30,012 bases of DNA, from the NCBI GenBank assembly GCA_964482605.1, contig CAYZYS010000008.1:1-30012 (forward strand), written 5' to 3'. Below the pieces are notes generated by a model. That model was not told where the DNA came from. It ran no database searches and was given only the letters and a program-made list of their open reading frames with translations. This DNA comes from Bacteroides_F sp964482605 (GTDB taxonomy: Bacteria > Bacillota > Clostridia > Lachnospirales > Lachnospiraceae). Below are positions 16,437 to 24,139 of the stretch, one piece after another. The position numbers and the translations under genes were made by a program. Position 1 is the stretch's first letter, and each line of letters begins with the position of its first letter.

Positions 16437-17219
16437 CTACATCGGTGTCATTCCCCCAACCAGCTTCACCATCATTGTGCGTATCTGCTGGAAAACAAAG
16501 GTGGAAACGCTTGGCAACAGTATTATTGTAGCAAATATCACCGCAAGCCCCGCAAATATCTTAAGCTGCATACCCATGACAAACATGTTCATCTGGGGCG
16601 CAATCCTCGCAAGAATACCGAGAATGCAGTTGAGCAGCAGCATACAGGCAAACATTGGAAGCGCAATCCTGAAGCCTATGGTGAAGTAATCCCCCATGAA
16701 GCCCACAATGGTGTCAAACAGTGACTCATGGAACTGCGCCTTCCCTATGGGTATGACCTCATAGGTATCAACAATTGCACCAATCAGGTACCTGTAAAGC
16801 CCTGACACTATCAAAAGAAGGTTCAGTATGTAATAATACAGGTTTCCCATTATTCCCACCTGGGTGTTGGAGGTGGGGTCAAGCACTGACGCCATGGAAA
16901 TGCCCATGTCAACGTCAATTATGTGCCCCGTGAAAAATATTATCTCCACGCAGGCATATGACACAGCACCCAGAAGAAGCCCAATTGCCGCCTCCTGTGC
17001 AACAATGATTGCATAATCAATGACCCCCGTGTAGGTGTAGTCAGTCTCACCAACCAGTGAAAAGGTCAATATGGACAAGGCAAGACAAAAGCCTATCTTC
17101 ACCTTGTTCGGGGCATTCGCCGTATTAAAAAAAGGCGCTGTATACACAAAGGTTGAAATCCGTACCATAACCAGTAAAAATATTTCAAACTCCTGTAATG
17201 CAACGTCGTAATTAATCAT
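16437..17219 (-). CDS. fliR: Flagellar export gate protein FliR
   Basis: 260 aa, highly hydrophobic, with about six membrane-spanning stretches typical of FliR. A conserved centre includes GHIIDVDMGISMASVLDPTSN. FliR completes the FliP5Q4R1 export gate. The ribosome site AGGA overlaps the fliQ stop region and the ATG begins 9 bases after fliQ, fitting tight co-expression of the gate subunits. Confidence 0.96.
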   Translation of the reverse strand: MINYDVALQEFEIFLLVMVRISTFVYTAPFFNTANAPNKVKIGFCLALSILTFSLVGETDYTYTGVIDYAIIVAQEAAIGLLLGAVSYACVEIIFFTGHIIDVDMGISMASVLDPTSNTQVGIMGNLYYYILNLLLIVSGLYRYLIGAIVDTYEVIPIGKAQFHESLFDTIVGFMGDYFTIGFRIALPMFACMLLLNCILGILARIAPQMNMFVMGMQLKIFAGLAVIFATIILLPSVSTFVFQQIRTMMVKLVGGMTPM

Positions 17220-17228
17220 ATCAAGGTC

Positions 17229-17498
17229 CTAATGAATATATTGTGAAAAGCTGCCCCAAAGCTGTGTTATGAATGTGACTATGGTATTGGTTATCCATGA
17301 GCCCAAAACCATCAATGTGATGAATATGGCCAACAGCTTCGGAACAAATGTAAGCGTCTGCTCCTGTATGGACGTGATTGTCTGGAACAGGCTCACTATG
17401 AGCCCCACAATCATCGACACAAGCAAGACAGGCAGCGCAGTCTCCAAAATGACCCATATGGTCTGCCTTGTAATCGTCAATACAGCCTGTTCAGTCAT
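17229..17498 (-). CDS. fliQ: Flagellar export gate protein FliQ
   Basis: 89 aa with two membrane helices (about residues 15-38 and 53-75), the usual size and shape. The conserved segments LVSMIVGLIVSLFQTITSIQ and TLTFVPKLLAIF are present. FliQ subunits wrap around the FliP-FliR core of the gate. The ATG has GGGAG 6 bases upstream and lies 28 bases after fliP. Confidence 0.97.
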   Translation of the reverse strand: MTEQAVLTITRQTIWVILETALPVLLVSMIVGLIVSLFQTITSIQEQTLTFVPKLLAIFITLMVLGSWITNTIVTFITQLWGSFSQYIH

Positions 17499-17526
17499 AC
17501 TAATCTCCCATCTAATTCACATACCA

Positions 17527-18339
17527 TCAATAAAACGTCTGCACAAGATTGCCTACCACCAGGTTCCAGCCATCCGCCATTACAAAAAGCAAAATCTTGA
17601 ACGGCATGGATATGGTCGTCGGCGGAAGCATCATCATACCCATTGACATAAGCACCGATGCCACCACCATGTCTATGACGATGAACGGTATGTATATCAT
17701 GAAGCCTATGATGAAGGCTATCCTAAGCTCACTTATGATGAACGCCGGAATCAGCACCGTGAGCGGTATGTCATCCTCACTCTCAATGCTGCCCTGCTCC
17801 GTCTTCGCAATATTGAAGAACGTGTCCAAATCCTTGGTCGAGGTCTGGGAAAGCATGAACTCCTTCATCGGCTTTGAACCCGCCTCAAACGCCTGCTCAA
17901 AATTAATCTCATTATTGGACAGCGGCTTTATTGCACTGTCATACACCTGTGTAAATGTCGGTGACATGACAAACAGGGTCAAAAATAAAGACAACCCAGC
18001 AAGTACCTGGTTGGGCGGCACTGTGCTGACGCCCAGTGCAGTCCTTACAAAATGAAGCACTATCACGATTCTTGTAAAAGAGGTGAGCATCATCAAGAGT
18101 GACGGTGCAATCGACAGCACCGTAAGCACAAGTACCATCTGCAGCACACTTGCCATATCGCTTCCGTCACCTGCCGCAACGCTGAAGCTGATAAGGTTAT
18201 TATCACTTGATGCAGCCGTTGTGGTCTCCTGCGCCGCCTTGACAATAACCGTCTGGGCAGCCGTCACCAGAGCCACCAACACCACGCACAGGGACAAATT
18301 AAGAATGACCCTGCGGTGCTTCCCAATAAATCGTAACAT
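17527..18339 (-). CDS. fliP: Flagellar export gate protein FliP
   Basis: 270 aa. The N-terminal hydrophobic segment (residues 10-30) ends in an Ala-rich stretch and is probably a cleaved signal peptide, as known for FliP. The core family segments MLTSFTRIVIVLHFVR, PPNQVLAGLSLFLTLFVM and LIPAFIISELRIAFIIGF are present, with the C-terminal ISMPFKILLFVMADGW. It assembles into the pentameric gate channel. It starts 12 bases after fliO with a weak GGTGG ribosome site. Confidence 0.97.
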   Translation of the reverse strand: MLRFIGKHRRVILNLSLCVVLVALVTAAQTVIVKAAQETTTAASSDNNLISFSVAAGDGSDMASVLQMVLVLTVLSIAPSLLMMLTSFTRIVIVLHFVRTALGVSTVPPNQVLAGLSLFLTLFVMSPTFTQVYDSAIKPLSNNEINFEQAFEAGSKPMKEFMLSQTSTKDLDTFFNIAKTEQGSIESEDDIPLTVLIPAFIISELRIAFIIGFMIYIPFIVIDMVVASVLMSMGMMMLPPTTISMPFKILLFVMADGWNLVVGNLVQTFY

Positions 18340-18351
18340 CGTTCATTCCAC

Positions 18352-18729
18352 CTAATCTTCTGGCTTGTCTTTCCTTAAAACATCAAATATAGCTTTGAAG
18401 CTGTGGTCATGAGATTCCGTCAATGCATCATCAACACTCAAATCATCACCATCAAGCTCGCCCAGACACGTCACCGTGTCCTTGCAAACAGCGATGGCGA
18501 AATACTTCTTGCCTATCCTGACTATCTGTATATATTTGCCATTGGAGATTCTCTGAACCTCCAACACCTGGATATTACCGTTAATAAGTCTTGTCTTCTG
18601 GTATCCTGCAACAAATCTGGTTGTAAAATATGTGAGGGCAAGGACAAATATAAATATAAGCACAACTGAAACCAACTCTGCAACGCCTTCAAGCCCAAGG
18701 CTGCCGGCAGCCATATTCAATAATGCCAC
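18352..18729 (-). CDS. fliO: Flagellar biosynthesis protein FliO
   Basis: 125 aa. One membrane helix (about residues 18-37) is followed by a small cytoplasmic domain (GNIQVLEVQRISNGKYIQIV, IGKKYFAIAV) of the FliO/FliZ type. FliO helps assemble FliP rings. The GTG start shares one base with the cheY stop (TAGTG), implying coupled translation, with AAGG about 10 bases upstream. An ATG five codons later (18714) is an alternative but has no visible ribosome site. Confidence 0.9.
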   Translation of the reverse strand: MALLNMAAGSLGLEGVAELVSVVLIFIFVLALTYFTTRFVAGYQKTRLINGNIQVLEVQRISNGKYIQIVRIGKKYFAIAVCKDTVTCLGELDGDDLSVDDALTESHDHSFKAIFDVLRKDKPED

Positions 18730-19091
18730 TACCCAACTACCTTTTTCACTGCCTCAATGACACGGTCAGCCTGGAATGGCTTGACAATGAAATCCTTGGC
18801 ACCTGACTGGATGGACTCAATAACCATCGCCTGCTGGCCCATTGCAGAGCACATGATAACAGAAGCTGATGGATCTGCTGCCTTAATCTTCTTGAGTGCC
18901 TCAATACCGTCCATCTCTGGCATAGTAATATCCATAAGAACCAAATCTGGCTTCAGCTCATTGTATCTCTCAACAGCCTTCGCACCATTCTCAGCCTCTC
19001 CTGCAATGTTGTAACCATTCTTTGTGAGAATGTCCTTAATCATCATTCTCATAAATGCTGCATCATCACATACCAAAATATTCTTAGCCAT
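18729..19091 (-). CDS. cheY: Chemotaxis response regulator CheY
   Basis: 120 aa, a single receiver domain. The acidic pocket is D9/D10, the phospho-acceptor D54 (VLMDITMPEMDG), the switch Ser82 and Lys104 (IVKPF). CheY-P binds FliM and FliY to change motor behaviour. Lying between fliY and fliO exactly as in B. subtilis supports motor CheY rather than another regulator. The ATG has AAGGAGAAGG upstream. It is preceded by a 155-base spacer that may hold its own promoter. Confidence 0.97.
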   Translation of the reverse strand: MAKNILVCDDAAFMRMMIKDILTKNGYNIAGEAENGAKAVERYNELKPDLVLMDITMPEMDGIEALKKIKAADPSASVIMCSAMGQQAMVIESIQSGAKDFIVKPFQADRVIEAVKKVVG

Positions 19092-19246
19092 ATATACCTT
19101 CTCCTTACCTTTAATCTAATGAATCACCATAACTGAAGATTACAATGACCCCTCAAACACAAAATCCTTATAGTCCATTATACACTATGTCATTCATTTT
19201 TCATATAACTTTTTTGAAAATTTTGAAAATTGTGCCAAGAAAGCCA
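19092..19246 (-). other. AT-rich spacer between fliY and cheY
   Basis: 155 bases with no open reading frame that I can support. It begins after fliY with A/T-rich tracts (alternating TTTTC and AAAA runs) that do not form a convincing terminator. It holds a perfect TATAAT on the minus strand and ends in the cheY ribosome site. Most other junctions in the cluster are under 70 bases, so this is one of only two large breaks inside the operon. Confidence 0.6.
19177..19182 (-). promoter_or_regulatory. Candidate -10 box for a cheY promoter
   Basis: TATAAT on the minus strand is a perfect sigma-A -10 hexamer. The hexamer 17 bases upstream is TATGAA, which is a poor -35. It lies 86 bases before the cheY start codon. 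A sigma-28-type -10 (CCGATAA) is not present nearby. AT-rich sequence gives such boxes by chance, so support is limited. Confidence 0.35.
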
Positions 19247-20524
19247 CTATTGTTCCTTAATAATCTCGGTGATTCGTACACCAAAGCTTTCCTCAATGAC
19301 AACAACCTCACCCTTGGCAACATTCTTGCCATTCACAAGCACGTCAACCGATTCTCCGGCAATCTTATTGAGTTCGACAATGGTACCAGGTGCAAATTCA
19401 AGTATGTCCTTGATTGTCCTGCTTGTACGCCCAAGCTCAACCGTGACCTCCAGAGGTACATCCATGATAAGGTCAATGTTCTCCTTCTGGGTCAGTGCAG
19501 ACAGGTCATTGGAGAACGGCTGGAATGAAGCAGCCTGCACGTTCACATCCTGCTGAGGCGGATATCCGTACCCCATCATTGGCTGTCCCATCATCTGCTG
19601 TCCCATCATTGGCTGTCCCATCATTTGTTGTCCCATCATCATTGGCTGTCCCATCATCTGTTGTCCCATCATTGGCTGTCCCATCATTGGTTGTGCTGCC
19701 TGCTGCGGTGCCGCCTGTTGCGGTGCCGGGGCAGGGGCTGGTGTCGGTGCTGGAGCCGGAGCCGGCTCCTCAGGAACTGCTGTTTCAACTGCAAACATGT
19801 TAATCAATTCCTGTGCAAAATCAATCGGATAAAGCTGCATTATGGTACTGTCTATCAGCGTACCGATTGTCATCCGGAAGCTGACCTGCACGAATGGGTG
19901 CTTTAAAAACTCCGGCAGCTTATCCGTGATGTCACCATATATTTCAACAAGGTTGGCAACAGGTGGGCTGATGTCAATCTTTCTGTTAAACATTGATGAC
20001 ATTGACGTTGCCGCGGAACCCATCATCTGGTTCATGGCTTCACCAATGGCACTTAAGTGCAGCTCCGACAGGGGGTCATCAGTGATGTTCTCACCACTCC
20101 CACCCATCATGAGGTCCGTTATGATTTTAACATCCTTCTCCCTAAGGATAAGGACGTTGTTGCCTTCAATACCCTCGATATAAGAAATCTGCATCATGAC
20201 ACATGGCCTGTCATAATTCCTGGAAAGCTCATCCCATGAGCTTATGGAAACCTCCGGTGTCGTGATGTCAACCCGCTGGTTAAGCAGTGAGCTAAGTGTT
20301 GTCGCTGCAGTTCCCATACAGATATTGGATATCTCCCCGACTGCATCCTTTTCATTATCGGCTAGTGAGAAATCCTCATCGGCAGCCGACGAAGCCCCCA
20401 TACCGGAAGTATCCGGCGTGCCGGCTCCCGAATCTGCTGACGCCTCCTGCGAAGCTTCTTCAGTGGAATCAGGCATGTTGTTAAACAATGCATTAATCTC
20501 ATCCTGTGACAGCATTCCGTCCAT
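19247..20524 (-). CDS. fliY: Motor switch phosphatase FliY (CheC-like plus FliN domain)
   Basis: 425 aa. The N-terminus MDGMLSQDEINALF carries a CheY-binding motif as in FliM. Two CheC-type phosphatase centres are complete: D60/E64/N67/P90 and S158/E162/N165/P188. A Pro/Ala/Gln and then Met-rich linker (about 251-325) contains eight PMMGQ-type repeats. The FliN (SpoA) domain is at 345-425. FliY is a rotor C-ring part that also dephosphorylates CheY-P. The ATG at 20524 lies one base after the fliM stop. A GTG at 20533 is in frame but only 3 bases from GGAGG, so the ATG is preferred. Confidence 0.95.
   Translation of the reverse strand: MDGMLSQDEINALFNNMPDSTEEASQEASADSGAGTPDTSGMGASSAADEDFSLADNEKDAVGEISNICMGTAATTLSSLLNQRVDITTPEVSISSWDELSRNYDRPCVMMQISYIEGIEGNNVLILREKDVKIITDLMMGGSGENITDDPLSELHLSAIGEAMNQMMGSAATSMSSMFNRKIDISPPVANLVEIYGDITDKLPEFLKHPFVQVSFRMTIGTLIDSTIMQLYPIDFAQELINMFAVETAVPEEPAPAPAPTPAPAPAPQQAAPQQAAQPMMGQPMMGQQMMGQPMMMGQQMMGQPMMGQQMMGQPMMGYGYPPQQDVNVQAASFQPFSNDLSALTQKENIDLIMDVPLEVTVELGRTSRTIKDILEFAPGTIVELNKIAGESVDVLVNGKNVAKGEVVVIEESFGVRITEIIKEQ
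19572..19694 (-). repeat. Eight 15-bp tandem repeats in fliY (PMMGQ units)
   Basis: Seven units of 15 bases and one of 18 bases run head to tail. On the plus strand each starts CCCATCAT and ends TGT, with variation only in the middle bases. They encode Pro/Gln-Met-Met-Gly-Gln units and one unit with an extra Met. The copies are nearly identical, which suggests recent expansion or ongoing slippage. All units keep the reading frame. Confidence 0.92.
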
Positions 20525-20525
20525 C

Positions 20526-21509
20526 TTACTCACTCTCCTCCTTCAACACCTGTGTCACCCTGACAGCATATTTATCTTCCGAATAACCCGGCAACGCCTT
20601 AAACTTCTTGATGTTGCCCACATATACGTCAAGCTCGTCATCAACCTTCTTGTCAACACGGATTATGTCGCCAATCTGAAGGTTTGCAAAATCCCCTACT
20701 GATATTGTACTCTGCCCAAGCACAGCCTTCATAGGAATCTGTGCGTGGTCGATTATCGCCTCGATTGTATCCTGGTAGGACTGGTCATCCTTCTCCTGCA
20801 GCTTTGAGAACCAGAACTTGGTATTCAGCTTATCCATTATCGGCTCAAGGGTGGTGAACGGAAGACATATGTTCATCAGTCCTTCCACATCCCCTATCTT
20901 GATGCTAAGCGTCACGATTGAAATGGTCTCACTCGGCGATATAATCTGTGCAAACTGTGAATTAGTCTCAATCCTCTCAAGCCTTGGCGTCATCTGCACA
21001 ACATTCTGCCATGGCTCCTGGAGGAGATTCACACATATGCTGAATATCCTCTCAAGGATTGTAAGTTCAATCTCCGAAAAATCCCTGCTCTTGTCTATTG
21101 CGTTGCCGTAACCGCCAAGAAGCCTGTCTATGATTGCATATCCAAGGTTGGACGCCATCTCCATGATGATATTGCCCTTCAATGGCGACATTCCTACCAC
21201 ACCCAGCAGCACCGGGTTGGACAATGCATTGGAAAACTCGGAATATATTACGACCTCCGAGTTGACAACCTCAACACTTACCGTTTTTCTAAGGTATCCA
21301 GGCAGATTGGTTGCAAGAAGACGGCCAAAATGCTCAAATATAATCTCTAGTGTACGTAAATGCTCCTTGGAGAATTTGGATGGTCTTGCGAAGTCATAGA
21401 CCTTCACGGCCTTCTCTTCACCGTTCTTCATCTCTTCTGCATCAAACTCACCGCTGTTCAGGGCGTTCAGGAGTTTGTCAATCTCGTCCTGGGAAAGAAC
21501 CTCATTCAT
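20526..21509 (-). CDS. fliM: Flagellar motor switch protein FliM
   Basis: 327 aa. The N-terminus MNEVLSQDEIDKLLNAL is the CheY-P binding motif. A CheC-like middle domain (about 40-230) lacks the phosphatase residues, as expected. The C-terminal SpoA/FliN-like domain ends the protein (VDKKVDDELDVYVGNIKKF). FliM links the FliG ring to FliY in the C-ring. The ATG at 21509 is set by the conserved N-terminus, with AAAGGAG 11 bases upstream. A start further out at 21560 would add 17 residues unlike the family. A 69-base spacer separates it from fliL. Confidence 0.96.
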   Translation of the reverse strand: MNEVLSQDEIDKLLNALNSGEFDAEEMKNGEEKAVKVYDFARPSKFSKEHLRTLEIIFEHFGRLLATNLPGYLRKTVSVEVVNSEVVIYSEFSNALSNPVLLGVVGMSPLKGNIIMEMASNLGYAIIDRLLGGYGNAIDKSRDFSEIELTILERIFSICVNLLQEPWQNVVQMTPRLERIETNSQFAQIISPSETISIVTLSIKIGDVEGLMNICLPFTTLEPIMDKLNTKFWFSKLQEKDDQSYQDTIEAIIDHAQIPMKAVLGQSTISVGDFANLQIGDIIRVDKKVDDELDVYVGNIKKFKALPGYSEDKYAVRVTQVLKEESE

Positions 21510-21578
21510 CCTTAGCGCATCTCCTTTCCGGCTTCGCCAGCCACAGGCCGGCAAATCCAATATACAAACATCCCAAGC

Positions 21579-22109
21579 CTACTGAATTACAAGATTGATG
21601 GCAACGCCATAAATCATGTCGGTCTGGAACAGGTTCTGAAGCTTGCTCAACAGCTCAGCTTCCATATTGGACTTATTCTGGAGCGCCGAATCATATGTAT
21701 AGGAGCCAACAACAGAGTTGACATTGTTGACAATAAGCTGCATGCCGCTGTCAATGCTTGGCCTCTTCTCCTCATAGTCCTTGGACTTCTTGTTGAGGGT
21801 AAGCACAACACTGACCTGCGCATAGTGAATCTTATTGCTGGAATCAAGCAGTGAAAGCGTAATCTTGGTTGTCTCGTCAGAGTTGGTGACATCAAGCGTC
21901 TCCAAATCCGACACGCCAAGGCTCGCTGACTCCGCACTGGAGGTGGCAAGACCGCCGCCTACGTCAAGGTCAATTATCTCCGCAACCTTAGTTATCAAAT
22001 TATTAGTCTTGTTAGTTGTTGACACAATTGAAAATGTCAGAATAACCGTAAGCACGAGGTTAATAAGCACCAGTGCAAGTATTATGACATTCAGCATGCT
22101 CTTCTTCAT
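21579..22109 (-). CDS. fliL: Flagellar basal body-associated protein FliL
   Basis: 176 aa. One N-terminal membrane helix (about residues 7-29) is followed by a linker and an extracytoplasmic domain with DSSNKIHYAQVSVVLTLN, SIDSGMQLIVNNVNS and a C-terminal DMIYGVAINLVIQ, fitting the FliL fold. FliL supports stator function near MotAB. Its sequence is less conserved than its neighbours, so the call leans partly on position between motB and fliM. The ATG has GGAGG close upstream; the gene starts 31 bases after motB. Confidence 0.9.
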   Translation of the reverse strand: MKKSMLNVIILALVLINLVLTVILTFSIVSTTNKTNNLITKVAEIIDLDVGGGLATSSAESASLGVSDLETLDVTNSDETTKITLSLLDSSNKIHYAQVSVVLTLNKKSKDYEEKRPSIDSGMQLIVNNVNSVVGSYTYDSALQNKSNMEAELLSKLQNLFQTDMIYGVAINLVIQ

Positions 22110-22140
22110 AACCGCCTCCGTCTAATCATATACTCCTATG

Positions 22141-22953
22141 TCAATCAAAACCATTATAACTGTTATATATCTTTATTTCAACTCTTCTGTTCTGTGCCCT
22201 GCCCTCAGCCGTGGAATTAGATGCCACCGGCACGGATTCACCCCTGCCTATTGATATCATTGAGGCGTCATTGAAACCCTCATTCTTCACAAGGTAGGAA
22301 TACACTGAATGCGCCCTGTACATGGAAAGCATCACATTGTCAGGAAACTGTGAGCTGCTGATTGGCACATTGTCGGTGTGCCCCTCTATCGCAATGGTGT
22401 TGTCATCATATTCCCTGATTATGTCCGCCACCTTGGAAATCAATGTAAGCGCCTCAGGCTTTAAGTCAGCCTTGCCTGAGTCAAAAAGGATTCCGCTGTT
22501 AAGGTTAAGCACCACATAGCTTGAAGTGGATTCAACCTCAACCTCCTCGGACAAGCCCTGCGCCGCGAGCTTCTGCTCTATGTTCTCGGCAATCATGTCC
22601 GACTCCGCCTGTGCAAGCTCCTCCACCTGCTCCCTGGCGTCCTTTATCTCATCAGTCGTGATTTCACCCTCACTGTTCATGCCCATGTTGTTGTAATACT
22701 GGGCAAGCTCATTGAGCTGGCTGGCTCCGCTTCCAATCAACACGCCCTCACCAATGGAGCTGCTGCCGGCACTGAACATACTAAAGCTGGATGCCAATGC
22801 TGCCGACAACTGCTGGAACTTCTCCTGGTCCGGCGTACTCATTGCAAACAAAAGCACGAAGAAACACAACAAAAGGTTCATCAAATCACTAAATGTACTC
22901 ATCCACGCGGGGCTTCCACCGCCACCGCCATCTTTTTTCTTCATCTTAGCCAT
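22141..22953 (-). CDS. motB: Stator protein MotB
   Basis: 270 aa. A short cytoplasmic tail is followed by one membrane helix holding the proton- or ion-binding Asp23 (MSTFSDLMNLLLCFFVLLFAM). A linker with a plug-like region follows, then an OmpA-like peptidoglycan-binding domain (about 150-265) with ILFDSGKADL, EGHTDNVPIS and NRRVEIKI. It anchors the stator to the wall. Its ATG overlaps the motA stop by one base (TAATG), with GGAGG inside motA. Confidence 0.96.
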   Translation of the reverse strand: MAKMKKKDGGGGGSPAWMSTFSDLMNLLLCFFVLLFAMSTPDQEKFQQLSAALASSFSMFSAGSSSIGEGVLIGSGASQLNELAQYYNNMGMNSEGEITTDEIKDAREQVEELAQAESDMIAENIEQKLAAQGLSEEVEVESTSSYVVLNLNSGILFDSGKADLKPEALTLISKVADIIREYDDNTIAIEGHTDNVPISSSQFPDNVMLSMYRAHSVYSYLVKNEGFNDASMISIGRGESVPVASNSTAEGRAQNRRVEIKIYNSYNGFD

Positions 22954-23756
22954 TAGCCTTCACCTCCGGCTGCGCCTCCGTTATCCGTGGAGACACTCTC
23001 CCTTTCCTTCGGTGACAGGAAGGACTTAAGCTTCTCTTCAATGACCCTTGGGTTCTCACCTGCCTGGATTGAAAGAAGACCCTCCACAATCAGCGCCCTC
23101 GACTGGTATTCTGTTGCCGCAATCGACTTCATCTTGTTGGCGCATGGCGTACCTATCCAGTTCGCCATCAAGGAACCATACAAGGTTGTAAGAAGGGCAA
23201 CCGCCATATTAGGGCCGATTGCATTGATATCACTCAAATCCTGAAGCATATTAACAAGACCAACAAGGGTACCAATCATACCCCAGGCAGGACCCATGGC
23301 TGCCAGGTTCTCCCAGAACCCCGACACCTTGGAATGCCTGTCGTCCATAAATTCCATCTCCGTCTCAAGAATGCCCCTGACAAGCTCAGCCTCAGTACCA
23401 TCAACTATGAGGAGAATTCCCTTCTTAAGGAATGGATCCTCCAGGTTGGCTGCCACCTCCTCCAATGCAAGGAGGCCTTCCTTACGGGCAACATTGGAAA
23501 GTTCAATTATCTTGGTTATTATTCCAGCCTCATCAACGGTAGGTGCCTTGAACGCTATCCCAATACCCTTGAGTCCTGTCACGTAATCCTTAAGACTATA
23601 CGAGGTAAGCAGGGCACTAAAGGAACCACCAATTGTGATGATGATTGACGGAACATCAATGAAGTTCAGTATTGCCGTGATGGCATTACCCCAGACAATA
23701 CCAAATATTACCAAACAAAAACCAGCTATAATGCCTATTAAAGTTGCTATATCCAC
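22953..23756 (-). CDS. motA: Stator protein MotA
   Basis: 267 aa with four membrane helices (two near the N-terminus, two at about 145-205). A cytoplasmic loop contains the acidic/basic cluster that meets FliG. The signature GPAWGMIGTLVGLVNML and ALLTTLYGSLMANWI are clear. MotA and MotB form the torque-generating stator. The start is GTG with AAGG about 9 bases upstream, 17 bases after flbD. Placing motAB inside the fla/che operon follows the clostridial order, not B. subtilis. Confidence 0.96.
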   Translation of the reverse strand: MDIATLIGIIAGFCLVIFGIVWGNAITAILNFIDVPSIIITIGGSFSALLTSYSLKDYVTGLKGIGIAFKAPTVDEAGIITKIIELSNVARKEGLLALEEVAANLEDPFLKKGILLIVDGTEAELVRGILETEMEFMDDRHSKVSGFWENLAAMGPAWGMIGTLVGLVNMLQDLSDINAIGPNMAVALLTTLYGSLMANWIGTPCANKMKSIAATEYQSRALIVEGLLSIQAGENPRVIEEKLKSFLSPKERESVSTDNGGAAGGEG

Positions 23757-23773
23757 TTGTCGTTACCTTCCCT

Positions 23774-23983
23774 TTAATTATTATCCACACCTGCAAGCAA
23801 GCCGTTAAAAATGCTCCTGTGATAATCCACTATCTTTTGTTGTAGCTCCTGTGCGGTCTCCTTCACAACGTACCTGTGTCCGTTGGTAAGTGTGACAACC
23901 GTGTCAGGGGTCTCTTCCACCACCTCTATCAAATCGGGGTTCAGCATGAACTCCGTGCCATTAATTCTAGTTACCTTAACCAT
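23774..23983 (-). CDS. flbD: FlbD/SwrD family protein
   Basis: 69 aa, typical size. The sequence MVKVTRINGTEFMLNPDLIEVVEETPDTVVTLTNG is cut here into recognised parts: MVKVTRINGTEF, LNPDLIEVVEETPDT and LTNGHRYVV. This matches the FlbD family, whose B. subtilis member SwrD raises motor power for swarming. Direct linkage to motAB fits a stator role. The ATG at 23983 follows GGGGAGG by 4 bases. A longer reading frame with a TTG at 24064 has no such support and crosses the putative promoter. Confidence 0.92.
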   Translation of the reverse strand: MVKVTRINGTEFMLNPDLIEVVEETPDTVVTLTNGHRYVVKETAQELQQKIVDYHRSIFNGLLAGVDNN

Positions 23984-24044
23984 GACTCCTCCCCATTTGT
24001 AAGAATTAGTGTGACAATAACCATCCGCATGCCAAACTATATAT

Positions 24045-24073
24045 ATTAAACCACTTTTACCCAATTATTGCAA
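24045..24073 (-). promoter_or_regulatory. Putative sigma-A promoter upstream of flbD-motAB
   Basis: On the minus strand TTGCAA (24068-24073), a 17-base spacer and TTTAAT (24045-24050) form a good sigma-A-like promoter: 4 of 6 and 5 of 6 consensus matches with ideal spacing. It lies directly after the flgE terminator and about 60 bases before the flbD start codon, so it could restart transcription of the stator, switch and downstream genes. Confidence 0.6.
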
Positions 24074-24077
24074 CATA

Positions 24078-24131
24078 ATAAAAATAAAACATGGGGAATT
24101 TTCCTTCAAATCATAAAGGAAAATCCCCATG
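24078..24131 (-). terminator. Intrinsic terminator-like hairpin after flgE
   Basis: On the minus strand the arm 24116-24131 (CATGGGGATTTTCCTT) pairs with 24090-24106 (AAGGAAAATTCCCCATG). This gives a 16-bp stem with one bulged base and a 9-base loop. A T-rich tract (TTTTATTTTTATT) follows. It begins 8 bases after the flgE stop codon. The opposite strand has no T run after the hairpin, so it acts on operon transcription. Confidence 0.8.
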
Positions 24132-24139
24132 CAAAGCCA

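Noticed and set aside
19572..19694. Possible CRISPR-like direct repeats
   Set aside because: Units are 15 bases with no spacers, and they lie inside the fliY frame; they are a coding tandem repeat.
21528..21551. CCGGC/GCCGG stem upstream of fliM
   Set aside because: Only 5 bp with no T-tract; not a terminator, and any effect on the ribosome site is speculative.
23984..24064. Longer form of flbD starting at a TTG
   Set aside because: The extension covers the putative promoter and the ribosome site, and FlbD proteins start at MVKVTR-type sequence.
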